Below are positions 1 through 10,754 of a DNA stretch of 64,000 bases, one piece after another. Each line of letters begins with the position of its first letter. Within the stretch, counting starts at the first letter, position 1. The translations under genes were made by a program, and so were the position numbers. Source of the DNA: Debaryomyces hansenii CBS767 (taxonomy: Eukaryota; Ascomycota; Pichiomycetes; Serinales; Debaryomycetaceae); the NCBI RefSeq assembly GCF_000006445.2, contig NC_006043.2, positions 434,001 through 498,000 of the forward strand. The letters run 5' to 3'. The notes under the pieces were generated by a model. That model was not told where the DNA came from. It did no database searches and saw nothing but the letters and a program-made list of their open reading frames with translations.

Positions 1-688
1 GCGTAAAGCGCTAAACGGAAGTTTGCGGGTCCAAGTTCTAGCGGTATTCAAGGCAAACATTGGTGAGTTCGACCTTCTGTTACTATATGAGGGTAGTGAT
101 CTCAGTGCAGCCATCCGGTGGTAGTCGCAGCCTGACTAAGCATGCTTGATAGATCGCATTCTTATATAATAATATGACCACCAAATATCCCCTTCCCCCC
201 AAGCCCCACCCACTGAGTGAAACTGGAAGATTGGGGGTTCTGGTGTATGGATCTATACATTTTGAATGTGGTACCCGGTTTGCCAGTCGAGCGATCCACT
301 TAGGAGAGCAAGAAAACGTTCTAGAAGTCCGGGGTGCGAGTTCATGTCAGAAGATTACATAACACAAAATTGGACATCCACCACTGAACCCTCCCTCCAC
401 CACACACCTCATGGAAGGTATAATATACTTACGTAAGTATTCGACTTGAATTTCGACCTATCCAAACAAGGTCTAGAAGTGATTCCGTTAGGGAGTGCGA
501 CAATATCGTGCGTATACATTGAAAATTTTCTGCGACAATGTCGTGGAATAATTACTAAAAATAGGTTTATTTTGATTTATAGGGAACAATTGGACATAAG
601 TGTTTAGAAAACATTGAATATATTCCTTCTTTTCATACAAACAATTGATTTAGGTATCATAGAATAGTCTATCGCTCACAATACAATA
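1..688. other. Left-edge intergenic region and SSR1 promoter
   Basis: No recognisable gene. A 62-codon ATG frame at 174-362 (+) has no recognisable motif and is probably chance. The last 150 bases are AT-rich and are the likely promoter and 5' UTR of the wall-protein gene starting at 689. I could not recognise a tRNA or snoRNA in the first 150 bases. Confidence 0.5.
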
Positions 689-1369
689 ATGCCTTCCTCC
701 ATGTTAAAGATTACCACCTTAGTTGCATTAGCATCATACATTTCCACCACATTGGCCGCTCCACCAGCCTGTTTATTAGCTTGTGTTGCTCAGGTTGAAA
801 AGAAGTCTGATTGTACTGGATTAAATGATTTATCTTGTATTTGCTCTAGCAAGGGTAGTGATGTCAAGAAGTGTTTAGATGACATCTGTCCAGATGGAGA
901 TGCAAATAGTGCCAAGTCAGCATTTGAAGATTCTTGTGAAGGCCACTCCAGCTCTTCGTCATCGTCGAGTGAAGCTTCTTCTTCCACCAAGGCTTCCTCC
1001 AGTGAAGCTTCTTCTTCCACCAAGGCTTCCTCCAGTGCGGCCTCTTCTTCTGATGCTGCTTCTTCTGGTGCTGCTTCTTCTGGTGCTGCTTCTTCTGGTG
1101 CTGCTTCTTCTGGTGCTGCTTCTACCACCGAAGCTTCTTCCCAATCTGCTTCCAACGAAAGTTCAGCTGCCCCAACACAAGCCTCCTCGCAAGTTGCTAG
1201 TGACGACGAAGAATCCACCTCGTTGGCTGGTGTTGCAACCACCGTCTCCAGCTCTACATCTGGTTCAAGTGTTCCAGTTGTCCCAACCCAATCTGAAGAC
1301 GGTGCTAATGTCCAAGGTCTTTCTGTTGGTGCCATCTTAGCTGGTTTAGCTGGTGTTGCTTTGTTATAA
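689..1369 (+). CDS. SSR1: CFEM-domain GPI-anchored cell wall protein (Ssr1/Ccw14-like)
   Basis: Predicted secreted, wall-linked glycoprotein of 226 residues. Residues 1-23 form a signal peptide ending LAA. Residues 25-85 are a CFEM domain with all eight cysteines (C28, C32, C42, C50, C52, C62, C67, C83) and an aspartate at D47, the position that binds haem iron in haem-binding CFEM proteins. Residues 87-205 are Ser/Ala/Thr-rich with short tandem repeats, typical of an O-mannosylated stalk. The last 20 residues are hydrophobic after a small-residue stretch (NVQGLSVG), fitting a GPI attachment signal. Length and architecture match Saccharomyces Ccw14 and Candida Ssr1 (inner-layer wall structural proteins), which is why I prefer this name over the haem-uptake Rbt5/Pga7 family. 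Haem binding itself is not shown. The ATG at 689 is the first and fits the signal peptide. Confidence 0.85.
   Translation: MPSSMLKITTLVALASYISTTLAAPPACLLACVAQVEKKSDCTGLNDLSCICSSKGSDVKKCLDDICPDGDANSAKSAFEDSCEGHSSSSSSSSEASSSTKASSSEASSSTKASSSAASSSDAASSGAASSGAASSGAASSGAASTTEASSQSASNESSAAPTQASSQVASDDEESTSLAGVATTVSSSTSGSSVPVVPTQSEDGANVQGLSVGAILAGLAGVALL
971..1036 (+). repeat. Two 33-nt tandem repeats in SSR1 stalk
   Basis: Two identical copies (971-1003 and 1004-1036) encode EASSSTKASSS in the Ser-rich stalk. Such coding repeats are common length-variable elements in fungal wall proteins. Confidence 0.9.
1055..1114 (+). repeat. Four perfect 15-nt repeats in SSR1 stalk
   Basis: Four copies of GCTGCTTCTTCTGGT (AASSG) in the reading frame, followed by a partial fifth. 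Perfect identity implies recent slippage or gene-conversion homogenisation. Confidence 0.9.
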
Positions 1370-1685
1370 ACTACATAAAATGATTTCTTTCTTCCGTATA
1401 TCTTTAATTCGTTGATACCTTTTTTCTAAAATATATGCTTAAATAAATGTCTTTGTAGTGGCATATCATTATTATTAACTGAGTAGCGAAAATTTGTTAT
1501 CATTGATCTGCTCCGCGGGTTCATCCGAAGAGCTTTCACTATCAAAACTTTCACCAAAATTTATATAAATATAGGCAATTGTGTTTCGTTCGACAAGTCT
1601 GAAGGCTAATATCGAGAAGATAATATAGGAAGGTAGATATTATTCAAACCTAATACTCGATTTTTACCGGAAGTCGTTATATATA
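1370..1685. promoter_or_regulatory. SSR1 3' region and GUD1 promoter
   Basis: The first part is AT-rich and holds the likely SSR1 3' end. A TATA-like run (tatataaata) lies near 1562-1571, about 115 bases before the GUD1 ATG, and one GATAA is at 1619-1623. No gene is visible. Confidence 0.4.
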
Positions 1686-3173
1686 ATGAGTGAATCAAAT
1701 GAAGTTGACATGGCTGCTATGAAGCCTATTCCATACACTTTATATTATGGTACATTTATACATACCCCTAATTTAGGAGAATTGAAGGTGTGTCTTAAAA
1801 CTTTGGTCGGAGTCAATAAACTGGGAACAATTGACTACATTCATGAGAATTACGATCATGATGGGCAATCGGCTCTCGAATTTTTTAAACAGGAATTTAA
1901 GAAACAGGGGAACCAACTCGATCCAAGCGAGTTGCACTATGTCGACATTTCTGATGATGCTACGAAGTTCTTCTGTCCGGGGTTTGTTGATACCCATATC
2001 CACGCATCACAGTACCCAAATGTAGGTATTGGGTTGGGGTGCCAATTATTGGATTGGTTAAAAAATTACACATACAAGTTAGAAAACGGATTTACTAACC
2101 CAAAAGATGAAGAATGCATGAAGTTTGCTTATGATGTATACCATAAGATCATTAAGAAGACCCTAGAAAATGGTACTACTTGTGCTTCATACTTTACCAC
2201 CATAGATCCTCATACTACGATGTTATTTGCCCGTTTACTCTTAAAACTTGGACAGAGAGGGTTTGTAGGAAAGGTGTGTATGGACTCGAATGATGTCTTC
2301 GAAACTTACCAAGAAGATCACGATGATTGTGTAAAATCTATGGAATTAATCACCTCATACTACGAGAATACCAACCCAAAAGGCGAACAATTGATAAAAC
2401 CTATTGTTACGCCTAGATTCGCCCCTGTTTGTTCACTGGGGTTATTAGAATATTTAGGTTCATTAGCTGCCACCAAGGAATTGTCTATTCAAACACACAT
2501 TAGCGAAAGTCACAACGAGATTGAATTAGTTGCAAAGTTATTTCCAGAATTTGACAATTACGCCTCAGTATACGATAACTTTAAGCTATTGAACTCGTCT
2601 ACAATATTAGCTCACGGAATTCACTTAAATGAGAAAGAACGGAAATTAATTAAAAGTAGAAACTGTTCTATTTCTCATTGTCCTACATCAAATACGTTTA
2701 TTGCCAGTGGGGAAGCCCCAGTTAAAAAGTACTTGTATGAAGACAAAATAAATGTGTCAGTAGGATCAGATGTTTCTGGAGGATACAGTCCGTCGATTTT
2801 GGAAGTAATCAAACAAACAATCTTGGTATCGCATCATCTCTCAATTAAAACGAGGAATGAAACAGCATCTGACCCAAAGCTTTCCGTGGCCGATGCGATT
2901 TACATGGCAACTCAGGCTGGTGCAAAAGCAGTGGGTTTAGATAATATAATCGGCTCGTTTGACATAGGCAAGAGATGGGATGCTCAGTTGATCAACTTGA
3001 ACTCTGCTAATTCTAATATCGATATTTTCCCTTGCAACGTGCCTGACTTGAAGAATATCAATAAAGACACAGAAACTGGCATACATAATTTGTTGGGAAA
3101 ATGGATCTTTTGTGGTGATGATAGAAATTGCGTTATGGTTTGGTGTAATGGAAGACTTGTGATCAACAAGTAG
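1686..3173 (+). CDS. GUD1: Guanine deaminase
   Basis: Hydrolyses guanine to xanthine and ammonia in purine salvage; cytosolic zinc enzyme of the amidohydrolase superfamily. The 495-residue product carries the family's metal-binding PGFVDTHIHASQYPN motif near residue 100, the guanine-deaminase LLDWLKNYTYKLE segment, QTHISES near residue 275, the later metal/catalytic segment SHCPTSNTFI, and VGSDVSGGYSPS near 360. Length is close to Saccharomyces Gud1 (489). The start is the first ATG, just downstream of a stop-rich leader. CTG at 2436-2438 falls at a position that is polar in homologues, so it fits serine better than leucine. No truncation is apparent. Confidence 0.95.
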   Translation: MSESNEVDMAAMKPIPYTLYYGTFIHTPNLGELKVCLKTLVGVNKLGTIDYIHENYDHDGQSALEFFKQEFKKQGNQLDPSELHYVDISDDATKFFCPGFVDTHIHASQYPNVGIGLGCQLLDWLKNYTYKLENGFTNPKDEECMKFAYDVYHKIIKKTLENGTTCASYFTTIDPHTTMLFARLLLKLGQRGFVGKVCMDSNDVFETYQEDHDDCVKSMELITSYYENTNPKGEQLIKPIVTPRFAPVCSLGLLEYLGSLAATKELSIQTHISESHNEIELVAKLFPEFDNYASVYDNFKLLNSSTILAHGIHLNEKERKLIKSRNCSISHCPTSNTFIASGEAPVKKYLYEDKINVSVGSDVSGGYSPSILEVIKQTILVSHHLSIKTRNETASDPKLSVADAIYMATQAGAKAVGLDNIIGSFDIGKRWDAQLINLNSANSNIDIFPCNVPDLKNINKDTETGIHNLLGKWIFCGDDRNCVMVWCNGRLVINK

Positions 3174-3945
3174 TTAATTTGTTTGATTATTTGTTTCATT
3201 TCTTTTTTTGCTAAAATTTTTAACCTTTAGAATTATTAATTAATATTATATACACTGATATATCAACGGCATATATCCATGAAGTTTAGCCTTTCTACTG
3301 TCTATAATGACTAAAACTACAATATCAGAAAGTTGGGTGCAAATTCGCACCTAATGCATTTTAGTACCTTTACTACTAACGTAGACGATAGAATCAAGTA
3401 ACCGTAAGGCTTTGAACAAGCAACCAGTGTAAATCCAAGTATATGCTTTATAGCCTAGTTATGAGGAGATATTCTACCTAAGACTGAATATCTACTTCTA
3501 AAACAAGAACAGGATCACTAAACCTTAATACTCTAAATTAAAACCTGAGGGGCATCGGAATTATAATTCAAGGTTTATAGTACAATAAGAAAAAAGTACC
3601 GGTTATTTGGTAAACCTTGAAGACCTTTGAACAAACTAGTTCGTAGAGATCCGGTATTTAGTTAAAACCGCCCACCAAATGCATGAGCAACTTCAACATA
3701 CTTCTTCCTACATGCGAGCTACCAATGAAGTTAGCATAAAATGAATTGGTATATATGAAGGAGAAGATTAATACTACTATTCAACGTGTATCTGAAGTGT
3801 ATCTGAAGTGCTAGCTTCTGTCAAGTCTAAATATCTTGATAAGAACAATTCATCACGCTTACTCATTAATTTTCACTACGCGCTTATTGAAAAATTATTT
3901 GATAACAGTTCAAGTATAAAACCAAAACTTTACACAACTATTAAG
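3174..3945. other. Intergenic region between GUD1 and SMC6
   Basis: About 770 bases with no recognisable gene. It contains the GUD1 3' end, an imperfect aaggttta/taaacctt inverted pair near 3570-3618, and the SMC6 promoter. The reading frame that enters SMC6 exon 1 is open from a GTG at 3808, but the first ATG in it is 3946. Confidence 0.4.
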
Positions 3946-6900
3946 ATGACGGTGCCCGCTTCTGATGGGTATAGAGGCACCAAGAGGCGAACAGAAGAAG
4001 ATGAAGAAGGTGGTGATATGTTTAATCCAATGGTATGTTATTTCCAGGGCAGATCGACGACGAATCAAATTACTAACCCAAGTAGCGAGAACAAAGTGTA
4101 TCTGACTATATGTCTCAAATATTAGAAAGTAAACGAAGAAAAATGACTCAGAAAGGGTCAGATGATTCGGAATCAGAATCAGAATCAGATAGCGATGATG
4201 AGCTTGAAAATGAAGATCAAGTTGACAGCTCTCCTGCCAAAGCCGGTGTAATTGAAAAGATTATTTTAAAGAACTTCATGTGTCATGATTCTTTTGAGTT
4301 GAATTTAGGTCCTCAGTTAAATTTTATTATAGGTAGAAACGGATCGGGTAAGAGTGCAATACTAACGGGTATTTCCATAGGCTTAGGGGTTAAGGCTTCT
4401 GATACCAGTAGAGGGTCATCTATTAAGAATTTAATCAAAGATGGGAAGTCTACCGCTAGAGTGACAGTAGTCTTTCGAAACGAAGGTATCGAAGCTTATA
4501 AGCCAGAAGAATATGGATCTAAGATTATTGTTGAAAGAAAAATTCAAAGACAGGGTTCAAATGGATATTTCATTAGGTCCGAAAACCTTAAAACTATATC
4601 CACCAAAAAGTCTGTTTTAGATGAAATATTGTATAAGTTTAATATAGCTATCGACAACCCGTTAGCGTTTTTGTCACAAGATAAGGCAAGAGAATTTTTA
4701 ACTCTGACGACTGATAAGGTTAAGTATGATTATTTTATGGCTGGTTCCTTAATTAATGATATTATAGAGAATTATAGAATAACAAGTGGAAATATCGTTG
4801 AAGTACAGAACAAGTTAAAACTTGCAAAGACACATTTAGACGTTGCAACGAAGAATTATGACGAATCTGCTTCATTGTATAATAAATTTAAGAAATCCGA
4901 TTCCTTAAGAAAACACTTAGAGCTTATTCACGCTAAGATATATTGGTATAATGTTACAGTAATAGAAAAGAAGATTCAGAAATACAAAGATCAGTTACAA
5001 CAAGCAAGTCACGATATTGAGGTGATTGAAAAGAAATTTGAAGAAATTGAACAGAAATCTAATCAACGTGAACAAAATGTGAAAAAATTGGAAGAGAAAA
5101 ATATCGCTATCTCAAAGGAAATTGTAGAATCTCAGGACTCTTATCAAGAGATTAAAATGACTTATCAAAGGTTGAAATCCGGTATTAATGAGGTTATTAA
5201 TGAGATTAAAAAGGGGGAAGAGGATATCGAGGGATTTCATAAAGATATCGAAAGATGCCAAAATATAATAGCCAAGGAACAACAAAGGATCGACGAGATT
5301 AATGGCGGGTCGAAAGAAAAACTCAATGATAGTTTAAGTGAATTGAAAGCAAAACTAGAAGATTTAGCCCAAGAAAGGGAGAGAGTTCGATCCGAACTAA
5401 ACGAAGCTGGAAATTATAACGATTCAGAATTACTAGACTGCGAAAAAAAAGTTAATGAATCCAAGGAGATAGTATCTACTCTTCAAGAAAAGAAAAGAAG
5501 AATCTTAGCATCACAGAAGGATAAATATTCACCGTGGGGAAATAATATAACTCATTTGCTAGCCAATATTAAGGCCATAAATCAATGGCATCAAGAGCCT
5601 ATCGGTCCAATTGGATCACTTGTCTCAGTCAAAGAAGAATATTCTGATTGGCGTGACTTGATAAATGCCTCGATCGGCAAGACTCTTGATTCTTTTCTTG
5701 TTTGTGATGAACATGATAGGAAAATTTTAAGTGATCTTTTCAAAAAATATCGTATAAATAAGAATATCATTACGAGAAGGTTTGAAAGCTTTAATTTTGA
5801 AGATGGAATAGCTTATGGCCATACCACGTTCTTAGACATTTTATCTATAGAAAATGAGAATGTACTATACACTCTTATTGATTTAAACAGTATCGAGAAG
5901 AATGTTATATGCGACGATAGAAATAGAGCTAGAGATCTTGTTACCTATCCCAAGATCTTGAACGTTTATTCTCTTTTGAATAGTAAATCAGGACAAAGAT
6001 CAAGTGGTGACAGAAATACATTCAAGATTGACCCTATTTATTACAGACTCAATGAACCACATAAACTATCTAACAAATCTCAATCGAGCACGAACGATAT
6101 TAAGAAAACAGATGAGCAAGTCGATGAGGAAATTGTGAAGATACATAAGTTAGAAAGAAGAAAACGAGAAATAAAAATGAAATTACAGAACGAAAAGCAG
6201 AATCTAGAAAATAGATATGAAACGATTCAAAAAGAAACTAGAAGGCTAAATGACGAACTTTTCAAAATTGAAAATAGTCTTAACGAAAATGGTGATTTAT
6301 CTAAAATTGAAGCTTTGAAGATTCAAATCGCGGAAGACGAAGCTCAGGCATCTCAGAAAGAGGGTATTTTAGAATCATTAAATGAGGACTTAGAGAAGGA
6401 TCGCTCGCAGTTCATCACGGTAAGAGAAAATATGAAGAAACTCAAACAAGAAATACAAGAGCAACTACAACTACAAGAGGATACCAAGAAGGCACTCGTT
6501 GAATGTGAAATTGAACGATCGGCCATGCTTTCGGAAACTGAGCACTATAAAATGACGACTTCCAAACGGCGAGATGCAATGGTTGTATGTGAAACTAAGA
6601 TCTCACAGGGTAATGAAAGGCTAGCTCCTCTTGTTTTAGATGCAGAAAGTAAATGCCCAAGAACTCAAGTTAATATAACAAACGAAGATACCAATGAATC
6701 TATTAGCACGGAATACGAAAGGGCTCAAGAGGCAGTCAAAGAAGCCGAAAAATCAGTTGGAAGGTCTTATCAGGAAATCCAACAAGAATTATTAACAAAT
6801 AAGGACACCAAGGAAGTCTGCGAAGAAAGAGTAATAGACTTAGATAAAATTTATCGATCATTATCGGATGATTTGAATAGTAGATTTAATTATTTACATA

Positions 6901-7331
6901 CAACAATTCTAAAGAATATCAACGAAGCATCTTCTTCTTTTGAAAGATCTTTGGCATTAAGAGGGTTTAAAGGTGAGTTGAAGTTTGATTTTGGCGAGAA
7001 GAGTTTAACCATGCTAGTTCAAACCAAAGGCGACTCTAAAAAAAGAACAGTCGAATCCTTATCAGGTGGTGAAAAATCATTTACTCAAATAGCATTATTA
7101 TTAGCTATTTGGAAAGTAATGGATTCTAAAGTACGTGGATTGGATGAATTCGATGTTTTCATGGACTCGGTAAATAGATCTATTAGTATCAAGCTTTTAT
7201 TAAGTGAATTGAGAAAATATCCGAAGTCTCAATCCATTTTCATTACTCCTCAAGATATTGCAGTAGTAGGTGATTTGGACAGTAAAGATGTGAAGATTCA
7301 TAAAATGAATGACCCAAGAAGTGATAATTAA
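3946..7331 (+). CDS. SMC6: SMC6 subunit of the Smc5/6 complex (two exons)
   Basis: Structural-maintenance-of-chromosomes ATPase that pairs with Smc5 in DNA repair, replication-fork stability and rDNA segregation. I read it as join(3946..4032, 4086..7331), giving about 1110 residues, close to Saccharomyces Smc6 (1114). Exon 1 encodes 29 residues (MTVPASDGYRG... to NPM), basic/acidic like the family's N-terminus. Exon 2 runs in frame through RKMTQKG. Visible motifs: Walker A GRNGSGKSA (about residue 111), Q-loop region AFLSQDKARE, long coiled coils flanking a hinge (about 510-690), ABC signature LSGGEKSF (about 1020) and Walker B GLDEFDVFMD (about 1045). If unspliced, an ATG at 4110 would still give a protein with a complete ATPase head but lacking the first 37 residues. 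Confidence 0.93.
4033..4085 (+). other. SMC6 spliceosomal intron (53 nt)
   Basis: Donor GTATGT at 4033, perfect branch site TACTAAC at 4071-4077, acceptor TAG at 4083-4085. Both exon junctions are in phase 0. The AAG ending at 4082 cannot be the acceptor because it would leave TAG as the next codon. The branch A to acceptor G distance is only 9 nt. Confidence 0.88.
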
Positions 7332-7417
7332 TTTACGAATGCTATGTACAATGCTTATTTACATGTATATAATATTAATGATATAATAGTAATTATAATA
7401 ATGAAAAGGAATAATTT

Positions 7418-9226
7418 TTAATCCCTCATGCGAACTAATTTAGAATACTTAAGTTCGTTTGCAGTTGAGCATAGACTTTTCAACTTATTGAATTGTGGTT
7501 CATCTATGAGAATGGTAATTGGACTATTAACCGTAGACAAACGTAAGAGATTGTCTAAGTAAACCAGTATTTTCTCTAAAGTAATACCTCGATATGATAA
7601 CATGGTCGAAATGAAAATTTCATGAAGTTTCATTGAAAACATGTTAACGTTTGCTCTCTGATTGACGCTCTCCTGAAATAGTTTTATTTCATGAAGTAAC
7701 TGGTATGTTTGCTCAGCTTCATTAAACTGGGTATAATCACTATCAATATCAAGGCTGTTAAACCTATGTTTGCAAGCTTCAAATAGATAAATGAAGTCCT
7801 CCTCTCGAATAAGAACATTTGAATAAACTTTTGGATAAATCTTGGGTAATTTAACTAACAACAGAAATGCCTCATTTATATATCCTAACTCACACAAGCA
7901 CGAGTTGATAAATATGTGTAGCATGAAATGACATCCTGATATATAGTTCATTAACGAATCGAGACGTTCTGGTCCGGAGTTGTTCATTAAATGTTGAATA
8001 TTTGAGTTTATTAATGAGCGAAAATAAGGTAAATCGCTTAATCTCAACGATCCATCGACAACAGGAATATAGGAATGACCTGGATATGTATATACATTTC
8101 TTTCTTCATCGGGCCTGAATAATTTCATATTTAACTCTTTTGATGATGCCTCTTCTTGAAAATCTAGGCTTGTCTTTATTTTATCAGGAACCTGGGATAT
8201 GGAATCATAATTATTGTTCTTGATATTGTCTCTTCTCCAGCGAAAATGACTAAATGCAGACATTTTAGGCGTTGAAATGCTTTCATTCTTCTTATAGTTC
8301 CTATGCCCCTTGAAAATAAATGCGAGAGTACGAAAATGCTTAAGGGCTTCCCCCAAATTACCTTCGTTACTGTAGGCTTCTACAAGTGAACACCTTAACG
8401 ACTTGTAAGTATCTGCATGCCCTGAATACGAGTAAAACCGCTTATGGTAATTTAATACGCCGTTAATTCTCATAGGATCACGGTTGTTCAGGAATATCAG
8501 ACCCAATTTCTCTAACAATGAATTTGCAACCAAAAAAGGGATATAGCTATTCTGAAAATTAATGCCTGTTGATTCTCCAGAACGAGTTTGATGGTTGTCT
8601 ATAAGTTCGTGGTATATTAAGCATGATCCAAGATAATGCCCCAATTCACAGGTCTTAGATATATAATACGACCATAATTCATTACTCAAATTAAAGTTAG
8701 GAATCTTGTCAAGAAGTATATGCAATAAAGTAGTAGCAGCACTTATGTTCTCTGCTTTTATAAGGTTGAATATGAAAATCTCTAGCAAATTGACATTCAA
8801 TTTGTGATGTAAGTTTTCGACTATGAATTGATAAACTTCTGCTTGATCAGAATTATTACTGCTGAGAAGCAATTGGAGCGCAATATTTTGCTTAAGACAA
8901 TCTCTTATTTCATTTCTGTTCAATTTTTCTAAGTACTCTTGTACGTATGTATGATAATGATTTGGAATGTTGGATATAGTTTCAAGGAAATCATTCATGA
9001 GATATGAGTCGTTATTATCGATGGGAGTGGTATAAAAAGCACTGTCAAGTATACTTCTAATAGAATTACGATCTGGATTTTGTTTTACATCATTGAACCT
9101 GTCGTAGTATTGACCATAAGTCTTATCATTTCTGTAGTTGTGAGATTGGCATAATTCACTATATGTCCTTTTTATATTTGATACTGGAGGTTTTAAAAGT
9201 CTCTTTCGGAGGTACCTGGACCACAT
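7418..9226 (-). CDS. Putative mitochondrial helical-repeat (PPR-like) protein
   Basis: A 602-residue protein that I do not recognise by family. The ATG is at 9224-9226; the in-frame GTG just before it is not a eukaryotic start. The N-terminus MWSRYLRKRLLKPP is Arg/Lys/hydrophobic without acids for some 25 residues, like a mitochondrial presequence. The rest is helix-rich, with stretches such as LLEIFIFNLIKAENISAATTLL and AYSNEGNLGEALKHFRTLAF that resemble degenerate pentatricopeptide helical hairpins. Fungal mitochondrial mRNA-specific translation or RNA-stability factors look like this and diverge quickly. It shares a 220-base divergent promoter with OXA1, which may support a mitochondrial role. 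Function is inference. Confidence 0.6.
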   Translation of the reverse strand: MWSRYLRKRLLKPPVSNIKRTYSELCQSHNYRNDKTYGQYYDRFNDVKQNPDRNSIRSILDSAFYTTPIDNNDSYLMNDFLETISNIPNHYHTYVQEYLEKLNRNEIRDCLKQNIALQLLLSSNNSDQAEVYQFIVENLHHKLNVNLLEIFIFNLIKAENISAATTLLHILLDKIPNFNLSNELWSYYISKTCELGHYLGSCLIYHELIDNHQTRSGESTGINFQNSYIPFLVANSLLEKLGLIFLNNRDPMRINGVLNYHKRFYSYSGHADTYKSLRCSLVEAYSNEGNLGEALKHFRTLAFIFKGHRNYKKNESISTPKMSAFSHFRWRRDNIKNNNYDSISQVPDKIKTSLDFQEEASSKELNMKLFRPDEERNVYTYPGHSYIPVVDGSLRLSDLPYFRSLINSNIQHLMNNSGPERLDSLMNYISGCHFMLHIFINSCLCELGYINEAFLLLVKLPKIYPKVYSNVLIREEDFIYLFEACKHRFNSLDIDSDYTQFNEAEQTYQLLHEIKLFQESVNQRANVNMFSMKLHEIFISTMLSYRGITLEKILVYLDNLLRLSTVNSPITILIDEPQFNKLKSLCSTANELKYSKLVRMRD

Positions 9227-9446
9227 CACCTGTTAACTCAATCGGGGAGTCTTTTTACGAAATCTATCCTTTGTTCCCACTATTGTATGGCCTCTAACCA
9301 GAGTTGTACTTGTTGATAGTTGAAAAATTATTTAGTACCGTTCTCGATTACATAATCTCGATTATCACCAAAATTTATTTGAAAAATTCTTCAAGTATTG
9401 ACAATCATAATAGAACAGTCATTTAGTACAGAGATATACGTAAAAT

Positions 9447-10571
9447 ATGTTCAGGACATGCATGGCTCGGTCGCAACGAGCCATTAGAATACAAAATGTA
9501 TTAAGACCTAATATTTTGTCCGTAACACCGGTTTTTCTTAACCAAACTTCGACGGTTCGTTTTAATTCCACCAAATCGAGTGAAATCGCTGATAAAGTGT
9601 CAGAAATCAAAAATGAATTAACATCTTTTGATCACCAAGCAAGCCCTACAGGATATGTCAGTGACATGACATCAGATCAATTAGGGTATTTAGACTCCAT
9701 CGGGTTAGCACAAGGGTACGGGCCAACTGCTCTTATTGAACGTTTATTAGAATATTCACATGTCTACACAGGTTTACCATGGTGGGCCACAATTATCGTT
9801 ACAACTGTTGCAGTTAGGTCTGTTATGTTTCCATTATATGTAAAAGCATCCATTAACGGGGCAAAAATGGCAAAAATCAAACCTGAATTGGATCAAGTTA
9901 TGCAGGAATTAAGAGAAGCAGAAAACCCACAGGAACAAGTCCAGGCTGCTCACAAAAGAAAGGCTTTAATGAAAGATAATGATGTGCATATGTCGCACCA
10001 GATGTTCCCTGTATTACAATTACCAATTGCTTATGGGTTTTTCCAAGGGTTAAGAAAGATGGCTAATCACCCAGTTGAAGGCTTTTCTACCCAGGGTAAT
10101 GCGTGGTTCGCAGATTTAACTCAAGTCGATCCATACTGTGGATTGCAAATTATCTCTGCCGCTGTAGTTGTTAGTATGGTAAGATTAGGTGGTGAAACTG
10201 GTGCAGCTGCCATGAATCCAATGATGAAGAAGGTTATGACTTATGTTCCAATTCTTTCTATCTTTATTACTAAGGAACTTTCAGCAGCCGTTGTTTTGTA
10301 TTTTGCGGCCAATTCAATCTTTTCGTTTATCCAGGCTTTGGTGTTGAGAAATAAATACTTCCGTAAGTTTGCCAAAATGCCGCCAATTGTGGCTCCAGCA
10401 TCGATTCCTGGTGCAAAACAACCCCCTGCAACGGTTAGTGAGTGGTGGAAAGAATTCAACCAGAACATGAACCAAAATGTCGGGAAGAAAATGAAAGAGT
10501 CTAATACTAAATTAGGAGCTATCCATAAGAGAAAGAGTGGAATTAGTAATGGGTTTATCAAGAAACATTAA
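9447..10571 (+). CDS. OXA1: Mitochondrial inner membrane insertase Oxa1
   Basis: Inserts mitochondrially encoded and some imported proteins into the inner membrane (YidC/Oxa1/Alb3 family). The 374-residue product has a basic presequence with several Arg and no early acids, then the conserved core starting LPWWATIIVTTVAVRS (about residue 108), the matrix loop with KPELDQVMQELREAENPQ, the FPVLQLPIAYGFFQGLRKMA membrane segment, and the last two helices with PILSIFITKELSAAVVLYF. The C-terminus after about residue 310 is basic and probably binds the mitoribosome. Length is close to Saccharomyces Oxa1 (402). ATG at 9447. Confidence 0.96.
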   Translation: MFRTCMARSQRAIRIQNVLRPNILSVTPVFLNQTSTVRFNSTKSSEIADKVSEIKNELTSFDHQASPTGYVSDMTSDQLGYLDSIGLAQGYGPTALIERLLEYSHVYTGLPWWATIIVTTVAVRSVMFPLYVKASINGAKMAKIKPELDQVMQELREAENPQEQVQAAHKRKALMKDNDVHMSHQMFPVLQLPIAYGFFQGLRKMANHPVEGFSTQGNAWFADLTQVDPYCGLQIISAAVVVSMVRLGGETGAAAMNPMMKKVMTYVPILSIFITKELSAAVVLYFAANSIFSFIQALVLRNKYFRKFAKMPPIVAPASIPGAKQPPATVSEWWKEFNQNMNQNVGKKMKESNTKLGAIHKRKSGISNGFIKKH

Positions 10572-10754
10572 CTAGATTGTAAATAGCCAACGAAGAAACT
10601 GTTATTATAGTAATATATGTTTAAATATATACGAGAAAATGAAAGAATTCAAACCAGAAATATGTATTTCGTTATGTATAAATTAGGTAAAATAAGTGAA
10701 CTGAATGTTAAAAGAAAAAAAAGGGTCCTGATGCATATATAGTAGAACCATGAC

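Noticed and set aside
174..362. 62-codon plus-strand frame near the left edge
   Set aside because: No motif, no coding pattern, and short enough for chance.
790..1335. Long minus-strand and shifted frames over the SSR1 stalk
   Set aside because: They are shadows of the Ser/Ala repeat DNA; repeated GCT/TCT triplets leave all frames open. The plus frame has the signal peptide, CFEM cysteines and GPI signal.
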